In this document: piece by piece, positions 41,044 through 49,115 of the stretch | Layout: each line of letters starts with the position of its first letter | Numbering within the stretch: position 1 is the first letter of the stretch | Assembly (NCBI GenBank): GCA_963807355.1 | Contig: CAWEBX010000014.1 | Coordinates: 46,696 to 110,695, forward strand | Reading direction: 5' to 3' | DNA length: 64,000 nt | Source: Nitrobacter sp963807355 | GTDB lineage: Bacteria > Pseudomonadota > Alphaproteobacteria > Rhizobiales > Xanthobacteraceae | The notes under the pieces: model-generated | Database searches by the model: none | Told to the model about the DNA's origin: nothing | What the model saw: only the letters and a program-made list of their open reading frames with translations | Made by a program: the position numbers and the translations under genes

Positions 41044-42090
41044 ATGATCTTCGGGGGAAATCATCGATGTAATTTGAGCCGACGCTCATGGCCGTTCCTT
41101 GTTTCGGTCGTCACGCTTCTCGCGACCTTTCCATACGCCGCGTCAGCACAATTGTTTGGCGAACGTCCGCCGCCGGTCCCGCCAGCATCCATTCCGGAAG
41201 CACCGTCGGAACCTGCGATCAGCCTTGCGCCGTCCTCCGGTCCGGCATCCACGCCAAATCTACCAGCGCCATTGACTCAGGTGCCGGCCGCCGCCGTGCC
41301 GCTGACGGCGCCGCCCAGCATCGCGGCTCCCGCGCAGGGGGTTCTGTCGTTGACCGCGCGCTACGGCAAGGATCTGCCGGTCATCAACAGCGGGCTGATC
41401 TGGCGAGTTTATTCCGAACGACCCGACGAGACCGGTGCCTTCAAGCTGGTGCGCGAAAACCATGATGCAACTCCCAGCCTCGTGCTCCCGCCGGGGGGCT
41501 ATGTCGTGCACGTTTCGCTGGGGCTGGTCAGCGCCGCGCGGCCCGTGACACTCAAGCCTGACACCGACCGCGAGTTGTTCGTGTTGCCGGCGGGCGGCCT
41601 GCAGATCGAGGGTCGAGTTGGCGCATCGATGATCCCGCCCAACCAGATTTCCTTCAGCATCTACAAGGGTAGTCAGTTCGAGGGTACCGAGCGCGCGCCG
41701 CTGGTGCCTAATGTCGCTGGGGGCGACGTTATGCTCTTGCCGGAAGGTACTTACTACATCGTCTCCACCTATGGCGACGCGAACTCGGTCGTACGCTCGG
41801 ACATCCGTGTGCAAGCAGGAAAGTTGACCGACGTAACGATCTCTCACCGTGCCGCGCTCATCACCCTGAAACTCGTCAGCGACAAGGGCGGCGAAGCGCT
41901 GGCCAATACTGCGTGGTCAGTTCTGACGCCTGGGGGTGATGTCATCAAGGAATTGATCGGAGCATTTCCCAGCGTGATATTGGCCGAGGGTGAGTATCGC
42001 GTCATCGCCAAGAACGAAGGCAAGGTCTTCGAGAGGGGCTTCGAGGTCTTCAACGGCGTGGACGGAGAAATCGAGGTTCTCGCGCATTAA
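41044..42090 (+). CDS. Exported Pro-rich protein of unknown function
   Basis: A 348-residue protein from ATG 41044 (MIFGGNHRCNLSRRSWPFLV), with a signal peptide ending at YAASAQL. Residues 40-100 are Pro/Ala-rich (FGERPPPVPPASIPEAPSEP). The rest has repeated beta-sandwich units: residues 105-150 (ARYGKDLPVINSGLIWRVYS), around residue 170 (LPPGGYVVHVSLGLVSAARP) and near residue 320 (ILAEGEYRVIAKNEGK). The G(E/G)Y.V pattern resembles carboxypeptidase-regulatory or fibronectin-like folds in periplasmic proteins. It is a conserved Bradyrhizobium hypothetical. Intact. Confidence 0.7.
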   Translation: MIFGGNHRCNLSRRSWPFLVSVVTLLATFPYAASAQLFGERPPPVPPASIPEAPSEPAISLAPSSGPASTPNLPAPLTQVPAAAVPLTAPPSIAAPAQGVLSLTARYGKDLPVINSGLIWRVYSERPDETGAFKLVRENHDATPSLVLPPGGYVVHVSLGLVSAARPVTLKPDTDRELFVLPAGGLQIEGRVGASMIPPNQISFSIYKGSQFEGTERAPLVPNVAGGDVMLLPEGTYYIVSTYGDANSVVRSDIRVQAGKLTDVTISHRAALITLKLVSDKGGEALANTAWSVLTPGGDVIKELIGAFPSVILAEGEYRVIAKNEGKVFERGFEVFNGVDGEIEVLAH

Positions 42091-42189
42091 AGCTCCCGGA
42101 TCCGATGTATCAATATCGGGTTGAACCTTTTTGTTTTAGCGCCTTTTTCTTTGAACGAACCACACCTCAGTTCTCGACATACTTCATTC

Positions 42190-42290
42190 GAGCCTTTCCG
42201 CTTCTGATGGAATCAGAAGCGGCGCTTCTATGATTTTGATTTGCCGCATTTTCTTCACGCGAACCGATACCCCCTTCGCTCGAAAACGCT
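42190..42290. repeat. Dispersed palindromic repeat, copy A
   Basis: About 100 bp: agcctttccgcttctga, a hairpin (gcttctgatggaatcagaagc), then tgattttgatttgccgcatt and ttcttcacgcgaaccgatac ending in cgctcgaaaacgct. The same arrangement occurs at 43851-43978 and, inverted and inside a coding frame, at 48456-48560, and again at 48934-49035. I remember this element as frequent between genes of Bradyrhizobium and relatives. Confidence 0.7.
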
Positions 42291-42302
42291 ATGGAAATCC
42301 TC

Positions 42303-42647
42303 TCACGGGGCATTCACGCCGCGCCAGCGGCCGTAACGCCACGGCCGGTACCAGGTAGCGCCGGATGGTTTCGCTACGGGAACATTATCGATGCCGGAGG
42401 TTCCCCAAGGATGGCAGCGTAAGATCCGCGCCAACGTCATCCAGCCGCCACCCCAAAGCCCGAAACGCTCGACTGCTTCATCGCCGTAGGCTGAGCATGT
42501 CGGCAGGTGTCGGCAGTTGAAACCCACCAGCGGCGATAGGGTATGGCGATAGATCCAGATCAACGCTCGGCCGACATTGCGGGGCAGCCGCAAAGCGGCA
42601 CTTGCGCAAGCCGGGCAGAACCTGGAACTTTGCGGCGTCGGCTTCAT
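42303..42647 (-). CDS. yidD: Membrane protein insertion efficiency factor YidD
   Basis: A 114-residue protein with the YidD core ALIWIYRHTLSPLVGFNCRH, LPTCSAYGDEAVERFGLWGG and RILRCHPWG. The two conserved Cys (NCRHLPTC) and the HPWG motif are present. YidD is a small peripheral protein that helps YidC/SecYEG insert inner-membrane proteins. The N-terminal 25 residues are extra and the real start may be later. It is usually near rnpA/oxaA, but in this family it lies here. Confidence 0.85.
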   Translation of the reverse strand: MKPTPQSSRFCPACASAALRLPRNVGRALIWIYRHTLSPLVGFNCRHLPTCSAYGDEAVERFGLWGGGWMTLARILRCHPWGTSGIDNVPVAKPSGATWYRPWRYGRWRGVNAP

Positions 42648-42924
42648 GAACGCGGAGCTTTCCTCTCAGGTGCGAGAGATGCATGCCGCAGGTTCCCACA
42701 AGGAAACCAGATCGAGCTGCAATCTCGCCACAGGTGGCAGAATATCGCACACTCCCAGGAACAATCGCAGCAAAGGTTTATGGACGCTGACAAGTCTCAC
42801 GGCTAGTTTTCTGCTAACATGATCATCGTGTTGAACGTAGGGTTATGCGTTCGGGCTACTGCATCGGATTGGAACATCGAGCTGCGTTAGATCAGGCAAC
42901 ATCGGCTGTGGGGAAGGGACCGAA

Positions 42925-43842
42925 TTGAGGTTCGCGAAATCATCCGGCTTCTACGGACGGACGCTTCTGTGCGCGGCAGCTTTTTGTTTTGCCTTTTCAG
43001 GTTTCGCATCTGCGTTTGAGCAGGGTTCGACGAAAGAAAACCTCGAGGCACGCAAGCATCCGATGCGTTTCTCCTGGATTGCTTGTGAGCCGCACTGTGG
43101 GAGCTGGATCAGCGCCGTTGGCCTCGTAACGGGCGAAACTCCCAAAGCCTTCAACGACTTCGCTGCCGGGCGCGATCTTACCGGTGCGACGGTCGTGCTC
43201 GATTCCGGTGGCGGCTCGGTCAACGATGCCATTGCGCTCGGGCGGCGCTGGCGAGAACTCGGCGTGCGCACCACGGTTGGGGCCAGCGTCGTCGTCAAGA
43301 CGGTGGCGGGTGATCGCGCAGCTGTGTTGCCCGAAGCCTATTGCGAGTCCATGTGCGTGTTCGTGTTGCTGTCGGGAAAAACCCGCTATGTGCCTGAGCG
43401 TGCGCATGTTCGCGTACATCAGATCTGGATGGGTGATCGCGCGGACGATGCCAGGGCTGCGAGCTACACTGCCGAGGATTTGATGATCGTAGAGCGCGAC
43501 ATTGGTCGGCTCGCCAAGTACACCTTCGAGATGGGCGGGTCCGGCGATCTGCTGCACCTGGCGCTCAGTATTCCTCCCTGGGAGGCCCTTCACGAATTGT
43601 CGCCAGCGGAATTGCATTCCGCCAATCTCATGACGACAGACCGCGTCGCGGATGTGTTGCCGGGTGGGGAGGTCGTCGAGGCGCCAGTTGCCGATCTTGT
43701 CACAAAGCCGGTACAGGATCGCTTTCCTGGCATAATGAATTCACCCGCTGCGGTAACGATGGCCGGCCAGCCGACCAAGACAGCCGAAGCGGAATCCGCC
43801 GGGCACGCGGCGGCGAGCGCTGCTCCGGACCGGCCTCAATAA
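42925..43842 (+). CDS. Exported ClpP-fold protein (COG3904 type)
   Basis: A 305-residue protein from TTG 42925, with a signal peptide (AAAFCFAFSGFASA). The fold signature of ClpP/SppA-like periplasmic proteins is present: VVLDSGGGSVNDAIALGRRW (oxyanion and glycine loop) and AVLPEAYCESMCVFVLLSGK (region of the nucleophile, here Cys/Ser-Met-Cys), then VRVHQIWMGDRADDARAASY. Members of this family are often inactive or weak proteases. The C-terminal 60 residues are Ala/Pro-rich and disordered. Intact. Confidence 0.75.
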   Translation: MRFAKSSGFYGRTLLCAAAFCFAFSGFASAFEQGSTKENLEARKHPMRFSWIACEPHCGSWISAVGLVTGETPKAFNDFAAGRDLTGATVVLDSGGGSVNDAIALGRRWRELGVRTTVGASVVVKTVAGDRAAVLPEAYCESMCVFVLLSGKTRYVPERAHVRVHQIWMGDRADDARAASYTAEDLMIVERDIGRLAKYTFEMGGSGDLLHLALSIPPWEALHELSPAELHSANLMTTDRVADVLPGGEVVEAPVADLVTKPVQDRFPGIMNSPAAVTMAGQPTKTAEAESAGHAAASAAPDRPQ

Positions 43843-43850
43843 CGACTGAG

Positions 43851-43978
43851 AGCCTTTCCGCTCCTGACGGGATCAGAAGCGTGGCTCTATGATTTGATCT
43901 GACGGCTTTCTTCCCGCGAACGGATATCCATCCTCGGGTCAAGCCCGAGGACATGCTTCGCTCGAAAACGCTCTAAGG
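43851..43978. repeat. Dispersed palindromic repeat, copy B
   Basis: Same layout as copy A: agcctttccgctcctga, a hairpin (gctcctgacgggatcagaagc), ctttcttcccgcgaacggat and tcgctcgaaaacgctct. It contains a second 8-bp hairpin (cctcgggt-caa-gcccgagg) at about 43932-43950 inside it. It lies between the ClpP-fold gene and the IscU-like gene. Confidence 0.7.
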
Positions 43979-43995
43979 CGGAAAACCGGGCAACT

Positions 43996-44463
43996 TTAGC
44001 TTTGGGCGGTGGTCAGCGCGGCTGATTTTGTCTCGATCTGACCGATGGCATCGACGACCGCATCGAACGTCAGCATGGTGGATGCGTGGCGCGCCTTGTA
44101 ATCACGCACCGGTTCGAGCAGCGCGATATCGGCCCACTTTCCTTCGGGCGGCGCGCCGTTTTCCTTCAGCATCCGGTGAACGATCTCGCGCAACTCGCGG
44201 AGTTCGCTGGCGGTCGAGCCGACCACATGGCGCGCCATGATCGAGGAGGACGCCTGGCCAAGCGCGCAAGCCTTCACGTCGTGCGCGAAGTCCGTGATAA
44301 TAGAGCCATCCATCTTGAGGTCGATTTTGACGGTGGACCCGCACAGCTTCGAATGAGCGGTGGCGCTGGCGTCTGGCGCCGCAAGACGGCCCAGGCGCGG
44401 AATATTGCCGGCCAGTTCGATAATGCGAGTGTTGTAAACGTCGTTCAGCATATGTTTCGACAT
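43996..44463 (-). CDS. IscU/NifU-like Fe-S scaffold protein
   Basis: A 155-residue protein from ATG 44463 (MSKHMLNDVYNTRIIELAGN). Two cluster-ligand motifs are present: AHSKLCGSTVKIDLKM and VKACALGQASSSIMARHVVG. The third Cys of IscU/SufU proteins is replaced by Ala in KARHASTMLTFDAVVDA, which is usual for the rhizobial version of this family. It may have a partial Fe-S or zinc role, and its position beside folE suggests an old link to metabolism. Earlier in-frame starts to 44598 are unlikely. Intact. Confidence 0.8.
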   Translation of the reverse strand: MSKHMLNDVYNTRIIELAGNIPRLGRLAAPDASATAHSKLCGSTVKIDLKMDGSIITDFAHDVKACALGQASSSIMARHVVGSTASELRELREIVHRMLKENGAPPEGKWADIALLEPVRDYKARHASTMLTFDAVVDAIGQIETKSAALTTAQS

Positions 44464-44699
44464 TGAATTCGCTGAAAGAGGCGGAGCGACGCTCTTGGCG
44501 GCGGGAACCTCGAAGCCTATATATGTATCTATTGCCGGGAAACGCAATCCGGCGATTTTCCGTCGCACCCGGATTGAAGTTCGATTCGGACGTTGCAATG
44601 TTGAATATCAAGGGACTCAGGCGTCCGGTGGCGTGCAATGCTGCCCCGTCTGCCCGGTGACACTCCGGTCTCACGCGAGGCCGGTCGAACGGAGTGAAG

Positions 44700-45398
44700 A
44701 TGGACGCTTTGATCAAGCCGCTACGCGGCAGCAAACCTTCTGACGTCAAATCCAATAACGTCAAACCTGCCGGGTTCTCTCCCGCCCAGCTGGACCCGTC
44801 GGAGTTTTTGGCGGCGGTTCAGCCGAACCGGCAGCGCCCGTCGCGGCATGAAGCCGAAGGTGCTATCAGAACGTTGTTGTCCTATATCGGGGAAAATCCG
44901 GACCGCGAGGGGCTCCTCGATACTCCACGCCGGGTGATCGAGTCGTATGACGAGATCTATCAGGGTTATCATCAGTGTCCGGCCGAGGTGTTGAACCGGA
45001 CCTTCGGTGAAACTGCAGGCTATGATGATTTCGTGCTGGTGCGTGACATCCAGTTCACCTCACAGTGCGAGCACCACATGATGCCGTTCTATGGCAAGGC
45101 ACATATCGCCTATACGCCGGTGGAGCGGGTGGTCGGGCTGTCCAAACTGGCGCGCTTGACTGACATCTTCGCCCGGCGGCTCCAGACCCAGGAGCACATG
45201 ACCGCGCAGATCGCCGCGGCCGTAGACGAGGTGCTTAAACCGCGGGGCGTCGCCGTGATGATCGAGGCGGAGCATACCTGCATGTCGGTGCGCGGCGTCG
45301 CCAAGCATGGCGCGATGACGTTCACAAGCCGGTACACGGGCGTATTCCGCGACAATCCCACGGAGCAGGCGCGCTTCCTGTCCATGGTACGAGGGTAG
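44700..45398 (+). CDS. folE: GTP cyclohydrolase I
   Basis: A 232-residue protein from ATG 44700; a GTG two codons earlier is possible. The body is classic FolE: EGAIRTLLSYIGENPDREGL, LLDTPRRVIESYDEIYQGYH, FTSQCEHHMMPFYGKAHIAY (zinc ligand Cys and His), VVGLSKLARLTDIFARRLQT and AEHTCMSVRGVAKHGAMTFT. It makes 7,8-dihydroneopterin triphosphate from GTP for folate (and queuosine) synthesis. hisI follows on the same strand 40 bp later. Intact. Confidence 0.95.
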   Translation: MDALIKPLRGSKPSDVKSNNVKPAGFSPAQLDPSEFLAAVQPNRQRPSRHEAEGAIRTLLSYIGENPDREGLLDTPRRVIESYDEIYQGYHQCPAEVLNRTFGETAGYDDFVLVRDIQFTSQCEHHMMPFYGKAHIAYTPVERVVGLSKLARLTDIFARRLQTQEHMTAQIAAAVDEVLKPRGVAVMIEAEHTCMSVRGVAKHGAMTFTSRYTGVFRDNPTEQARFLSMVRG

Positions 45399-45438
45399 CG
45401 GCGTTAAATCCCTCTACGATATTCCGAAGGGATTTCCT

Positions 45439-45876
45439 GTGTCTGGATCAAAACCTTCATCCGAGGTCGAGGAGGGGTTGGTGTTCCAGCCCCGCTTTGA
45501 CGCGTCCGGGCTCGTGAACTGCGTCGCGACGGATGCCAAAACCGGCGACGTTCTGATGGTGGCGCACATGAACGAAGAGGCGCTGCGGCGGACCGTTGAG
45601 ACCGGCGATGCCTGGTATTACAGCCGCTCACGCAAGGCCTTATGGCGGAAAGGTGAGAGTTCTGGTCAGGTCCAGCGAGTGCTCGAGATGCGAACGGACT
45701 GCGATCAGGACGCGGTCTGGATCAAGGTTGAGCAGCAAGGCGCCGCCTGTCATACGGGGCGGCGCTCATGTTTCTACCGGGCGGTGACAAAAGGCGAAGG
45801 CGACAAAATGCGCCTTTCGTTTGTGGATGCCGACCGGCTCTTCGATCCGGCCGATGTTTACGGCGCGAAAGCCTGA
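45439..45876 (+). CDS. hisI: Phosphoribosyl-AMP cyclohydrolase HisI
   Basis: A 145-residue protein from GTG 45439. TDAKTGDVLMVAHMNEEALR, WYYSRSRKALWRKGESSGQV, RTDCDQDAVWIKVEQQGAAC and HTGRRSCFYRA are the HisI signatures with Asp, Cys and His metal ligands (zinc and magnesium). It opens the adenine ring of PR-AMP in histidine synthesis. The single-domain form is usual in alphaproteobacteria. Close to folE, which may be co-transcribed. Intact. Confidence 0.95.
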   Translation: MSGSKPSSEVEEGLVFQPRFDASGLVNCVATDAKTGDVLMVAHMNEEALRRTVETGDAWYYSRSRKALWRKGESSGQVQRVLEMRTDCDQDAVWIKVEQQGAACHTGRRSCFYRAVTKGEGDKMRLSFVDADRLFDPADVYGAKA

Positions 45877-46032
45877 CGGCTTCGGGTTGTGCCGCGCGGG
45901 GTCCGTTAACGCCCTGTTAACCATAATCTTCCACCTTGCGATCCGAGCGAATAGCCGTCCGGAAACGTCGGAATAGACGTCGGATTTTGCCGATGCCGTG
46001 CCGGAGGGCGGTCGCTGGGAGCGGAGATCAAG

Positions 46033-46977
46033 ATGAGCGTCGATGCCGCCAACGCCGCTTCGGGACTGAGCGGAATTTTCGGCGGAATAACCACCGCCAT
46101 TAAGCGGGCAGCCGAGGCTACGGGGGCGAGCTTCGAATATCTGCTCGCGACCGCCAAGATGGAATCCAATTTCAATCCTCATGCCGCCGCCGGCACGTCG
46201 TCCGCCAAGGGCCTCTATCAGTTCATCGAGCAGACGTGGCTCGGCACGGTAAAGGAGGCGGGACCGGCGCTCGGCTTTAACGGCTATGCCGACGCTATCG
46301 CCAAATCGCCATCTGGCAGCTATTCCGTCGCTGATCCGGCGACCCGCGCCGCCATTCTCAAGCTGCGTGATGACCCGGCTATCGCGTCGGCCATGGCGGG
46401 GGTGCTGACGCAATCCAACAGTTTCAAGCTGACTGGCCTGATAGGCCGCCGTCCGACCGACAGCGAACTCTACATGGCGCATTTCATGGGCGTCAGCGGA
46501 GCCGCGAAACTGATCGCGAATGCCGAGGACAATCCACAAACGTCCGGTGCGCGGCTGTTTCCGAATGCCGCCGCCGCCAATCGTCCGATCTTCTATGATT
46601 CTGACGGCCGCGCACGTAGCGTCTCGGAAGTCTACGCCGATCTGGACCGGCGCTACGCTGTCGCCGCCAATTCGCCCGCGACCCGTATGGCCATGACGTC
46701 TGAGACGCAATTCTCGACGCCATCCGACCAAGCGGCCTATCTGTCACGCCTGCCCGACGTGCGCGGCGTTGCGCCGATCGCGGCATCATCCTCGGTCGCG
46801 CCAAGCCAGCCGACGTTCCGTTCGCTGTTTCAGGTCGGCGAGCGTACCCAGCCGGTGTCTCCGGTAGTTCAGGAATTGTGGGGTGTGCCATCCACCACGG
46901 CGCAAAACCCATCCACTTCTGATCCGCGTCCGCCGTTCGATCTGTTCAGTGATCGCAGCGGCGCTTATAGCGGGTAG
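46033..46977 (+). CDS. Lytic transglycosylase (SLT domain)
   Basis: A 314-residue protein. The SLT domain at residues 20-130 has YLLATAKMESNFNPHAAAGT (catalytic Glu in MESNF), SAKGLYQFIEQTWLGTV (GLYQF) and later RRPTDSELYMAHFMGVSGAA. It cleaves peptidoglycan non-hydrolytically. No cleavable signal peptide is visible, as in flagellar-type or phage-like enzymes of this group. The rest (residues 190-314) is Ser/Pro/Ala-rich. Intact. Confidence 0.85.
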   Translation: MSVDAANAASGLSGIFGGITTAIKRAAEATGASFEYLLATAKMESNFNPHAAAGTSSAKGLYQFIEQTWLGTVKEAGPALGFNGYADAIAKSPSGSYSVADPATRAAILKLRDDPAIASAMAGVLTQSNSFKLTGLIGRRPTDSELYMAHFMGVSGAAKLIANAEDNPQTSGARLFPNAAAANRPIFYDSDGRARSVSEVYADLDRRYAVAANSPATRMAMTSETQFSTPSDQAAYLSRLPDVRGVAPIAASSSVAPSQPTFRSLFQVGERTQPVSPVVQELWGVPSTTAQNPSTSDPRPPFDLFSDRSGAYSG

Positions 46978-47171
46978 GGGCGCAACGAACCCTGGACGAG
47001 TTTTAATCGTTAGTTGTTTTCCGAACGACGCTGCGCACTGCTAACCCCTCGCAATGACGATCTAACGCGATCGTCTCATCGTGTGCGTGAACTCGCCGCG
47101 TTAACGAAGTATCAACGAACGCAAACGGTTATGGTGAACCCTTTGTTAAGCGTCATGGTTTATTTTCTATG

Positions 47172-47196
47172 ACCGACACCGTTTCGCGGTGTCGGT
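47172..47196 (+). promoter_or_regulatory. Perfect leader hairpin of the DUF2336 gene
   Basis: accgacaccg / cggtgtcggt (47172-47181, 47187-47196) with a tttcg loop, ending 18 bases before the ATG at 47215. There is no T-run. The gap to the start contains ggaaac. In an mRNA the 10-bp stem would sit just upstream of the ribosome binding region and could affect translation or mRNA stability. Confidence 0.5.
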
Positions 47197-47214
47197 GCGT
47201 AAGCCGGAAACACC

Positions 47215-48336
47215 ATGATCGTTCGGCAATTCCTAAGCTGGGTACGAACCGCTCCCGCAGGCGAGCGGGCCGAAGCGACGCGAGCGCTAGCCCGCGCGTG
47301 GCTCATATCCGATCTGTCCAATGACGACCGCGCCGCTGCCGAGGGCGGGCTGCTGTTGCAGCTCGATAACTCGTCTCCGCTGGTTCGCCGGGCGATGGCG
47401 GACGTTTTCGCGCGTAGCGCGAGCGCGCCGCCGGCCATTGTCCGGGCACTGTCGGTCGATCAGCCGTCGGTCGCTATTCCAATTCTCGAACATTCGCCAC
47501 TCTTGATCGATGCGGACCTCGTCGACATCGTCGCGACCGGTAGCTGTGAGGTGCAGTGCGCCGTCGCGCGCCGCGTTCACGTGCCGGTGTCGGTCTGTGC
47601 AGCCCTTGCCGAGGTTGGCTCGGCGGCGGCGGCACTCGAACTGATAGAAAATCCGGGCGCGAATATCGCGCCGATGTCATGGGACCGTATCGTCGAGCGG
47701 CATGGCCATCTCGCGGCGATCCGGGAATCGATGCTGGCGCTCGAGGATCTGCCAGTGGTCACACGGCTCGCGCTGGCCACAAAGCTTTCGAATTCGCTGG
47801 CGCAGTTCGTTGTCTCACGGAGCTGGCTCAATGCCGATCGCGCTGGCCGCACGGTTAACGATGCGCGCGATCGCTCGATCGTTAACATCGCTGCACATGC
47901 GCGAGACCACGACATGTGCAGTCTGGTCGCGCATCTGCGCGCCACCGGTCAACTCACCCCCGGATTGATTTTGCGCGCGCTGCTGTCGGGCAATACGGAG
48001 CTGTTCGACCATGCGCTGGTGGAACTGTCCGGCCTGCCTTTAAGTCGCGTCACCGCGCTGGTTCATGATCGCGGCGGCGCGAGCCTTCCGGCGCTGCTGA
48101 CGCGGGCGGGGCTGCCGGAATCCACATTCCCTGCGTTTCGCGCCGCGCTGGAAGCGCGCGACGAAATTGGCTTTGTCGGGACGGTCGGCGGTACGACGCG
48201 GCTACGCCGCCGCATGGTCGAGCGTGTGCTGACGATGTGCGAAACGGCACCCGCTGAGGTTTCGGAGCCTCTGCTAATCCTGCTGCGGCGTTTCGCGACA
48301 GAAATCGGCGCGAGAGGAAGCGCGTGTGTTCTGTGA
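47215..48336 (+). CDS. DUF2336 domain protein (tail frame-shifted)
   Basis: A 373-residue protein: MIVRQFLSWVRTAPAGERAE, then a HEAT-repeat-like region with LLLQLDNSSPLVRRAMADVF, ILEHSPLLIDADLVDIVATG, LALATKLSNSLAQFVVSRSW and FVGTVGGTTRLRRRMVERVL. This is the DUF2336 family of rhizobia, helical repeats without a known activity. The normal end (REEARVFCDELVTEA) appears only after an extra G near 48312, so the gene continues in the next frame (48326-49060). Read together the protein has about 610 residues with an acidic tail. A leader hairpin lies upstream. Confidence 0.75.
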   Translation: MIVRQFLSWVRTAPAGERAEATRALARAWLISDLSNDDRAAAEGGLLLQLDNSSPLVRRAMADVFARSASAPPAIVRALSVDQPSVAIPILEHSPLLIDADLVDIVATGSCEVQCAVARRVHVPVSVCAALAEVGSAAAALELIENPGANIAPMSWDRIVERHGHLAAIRESMLALEDLPVVTRLALATKLSNSLAQFVVSRSWLNADRAGRTVNDARDRSIVNIAAHARDHDMCSLVAHLRATGQLTPGLILRALLSGNTELFDHALVELSGLPLSRVTALVHDRGGASLPALLTRAGLPESTFPAFRAALEARDEIGFVGTVGGTTRLRRRMVERVLTMCETAPAEVSEPLLILLRRFATEIGARGSACVL

Positions 48337-49060
48337 CGAACTGGTTACCGAAGCAGCAGCCGAGCCGACGCGCGACGAAATTGATGAAATGCCGGTTTGC
48401 GAGCCGGAGTTTTACGAACCTGAGTTTCGCGAGGAGTTCCTCGAACCTGCGCCCTCTATAGCGTTTTTGAGCGACGTGGAATCCGGTTCGCGTGAAGAAA
48501 ACGCATCAAATCAAAATACGAAAGTCCTTCACCGTCTCCGTGAAGCGGTGAAGGATTTTAGGCCGCGATTTCTAGACCGCTTGGCGTTCAAGATTCAGAT
48601 CGACGAACGCGAGCTTGATGACGTTGAGCTTGATGATGCGAAGTCTTGTGAAGCTTTGCCTTACGAAGCGGAGCCTTATGAAGCTGAGCCTTACGAAATT
48701 GAGTCTTACGAAACTGAGCCTTACGAAGCCGAACTTTGCGAGGCTGGGTCTTACGCTGTTGCGTCTTATGAACCGGAACGCCTCGAACCGAGGTTTGACG
48801 AGCCGGCGTCATACGAGTCCGCGTCTCGTGAGCCGAGTTTTGGCGAGCCCGAAAGATTCACCGCGAGCATATCGCGAACCGCTGCTCAGCGATCTACTTG
48901 CGGCAGCGTAGTTCGTTCGCGAGAGCGAAGACTTAAAATTCACCGCTCACGGGAACGGCAAAGGATTTTCTTTTGGTTTGACGCGTTTTCTTTACGCGAA
49001 CCGGATTCCAATTCGTTCGAAAAACGCTCTATACGGAGTATCTTCCGGCGGAAATCTTAG
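48326..49060 (+). CDS. Acidic repeat tail of the DUF2336 protein, with two palindromic elements inside the frame
   Basis: This 245-residue open frame starts at GTG 48326 but begins FCDELVTEAA, the natural continuation of the DUF2336 protein. It then has acidic stretches (PEFYEPEFREEFLEP), a segment encoded by the dispersed palindrome (48456-48560), and about 14 imperfect five-residue repeats of the type Y-E-x-E-P (PYEAEPYEAEPYEIESYETE at about 48660-48720). The end, from about 48934, is encoded by a second, inverted palindromic element. Five-residue periodicity and acidic charge suggest an elongated surface; function unknown. Confidence 0.6.
   Translation: MFCDELVTEAAAEPTRDEIDEMPVCEPEFYEPEFREEFLEPAPSIAFLSDVESGSREENASNQNTKVLHRLREAVKDFRPRFLDRLAFKIQIDERELDDVELDDAKSCEALPYEAEPYEAEPYEIESYETEPYEAELCEAGSYAVASYEPERLEPRFDEPASYESASREPSFGEPERFTASISRTAAQRSTCGSVVRSRERRLKIHRSRERQRIFFWFDAFSLREPDSNSFEKRSIRSIFRRKS
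48456..48560. repeat. Dispersed palindromic repeat, copy C (inside a coding frame, inverted)
   Basis: Read on the minus strand it matches copies A and B (tgattttgatttgccgcatt; here ttttgatttgatgcgttttc, then ttcttcacgcgaaccggatt). It includes the hairpin tccttcaccg/cggtgaagga (48525-48557). It is translated in the plus frame as IAFLSDVESGSREENASN and HRLREAVKDF. The insertion keeps the frame open. Confidence 0.65.
48934..49035. repeat. Dispersed palindromic repeat, copy D (coding end of the tail)
   Basis: Contains gttttctttacgcgaaccgg and attcgttcgaaaaacgctct in the same orientation as copies A and B. It supplies the last 35-40 residues of the frame (FFWFDAFSLREPDSNSFEKR) up to the stop at 49060. 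Copies C and D are inverted relative to each other and bracket the five-residue repeats. Confidence 0.6.
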
Positions 49061-49115
49061 CGATCAAAAAAAGCCGTGTGAGACAAATCCTCAGCCGTGC
49101 AGGAACGGCCGAGCG

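Noticed and set aside
45766..46731. A 321-codon minus frame
   Set aside because: Opposite to hisI end and the SLT transglycosylase; shadow.
48600..48860. Second CRISPR-like candidate (15-base repeats)
   Set aside because: Contiguous coding repeats without spacers.
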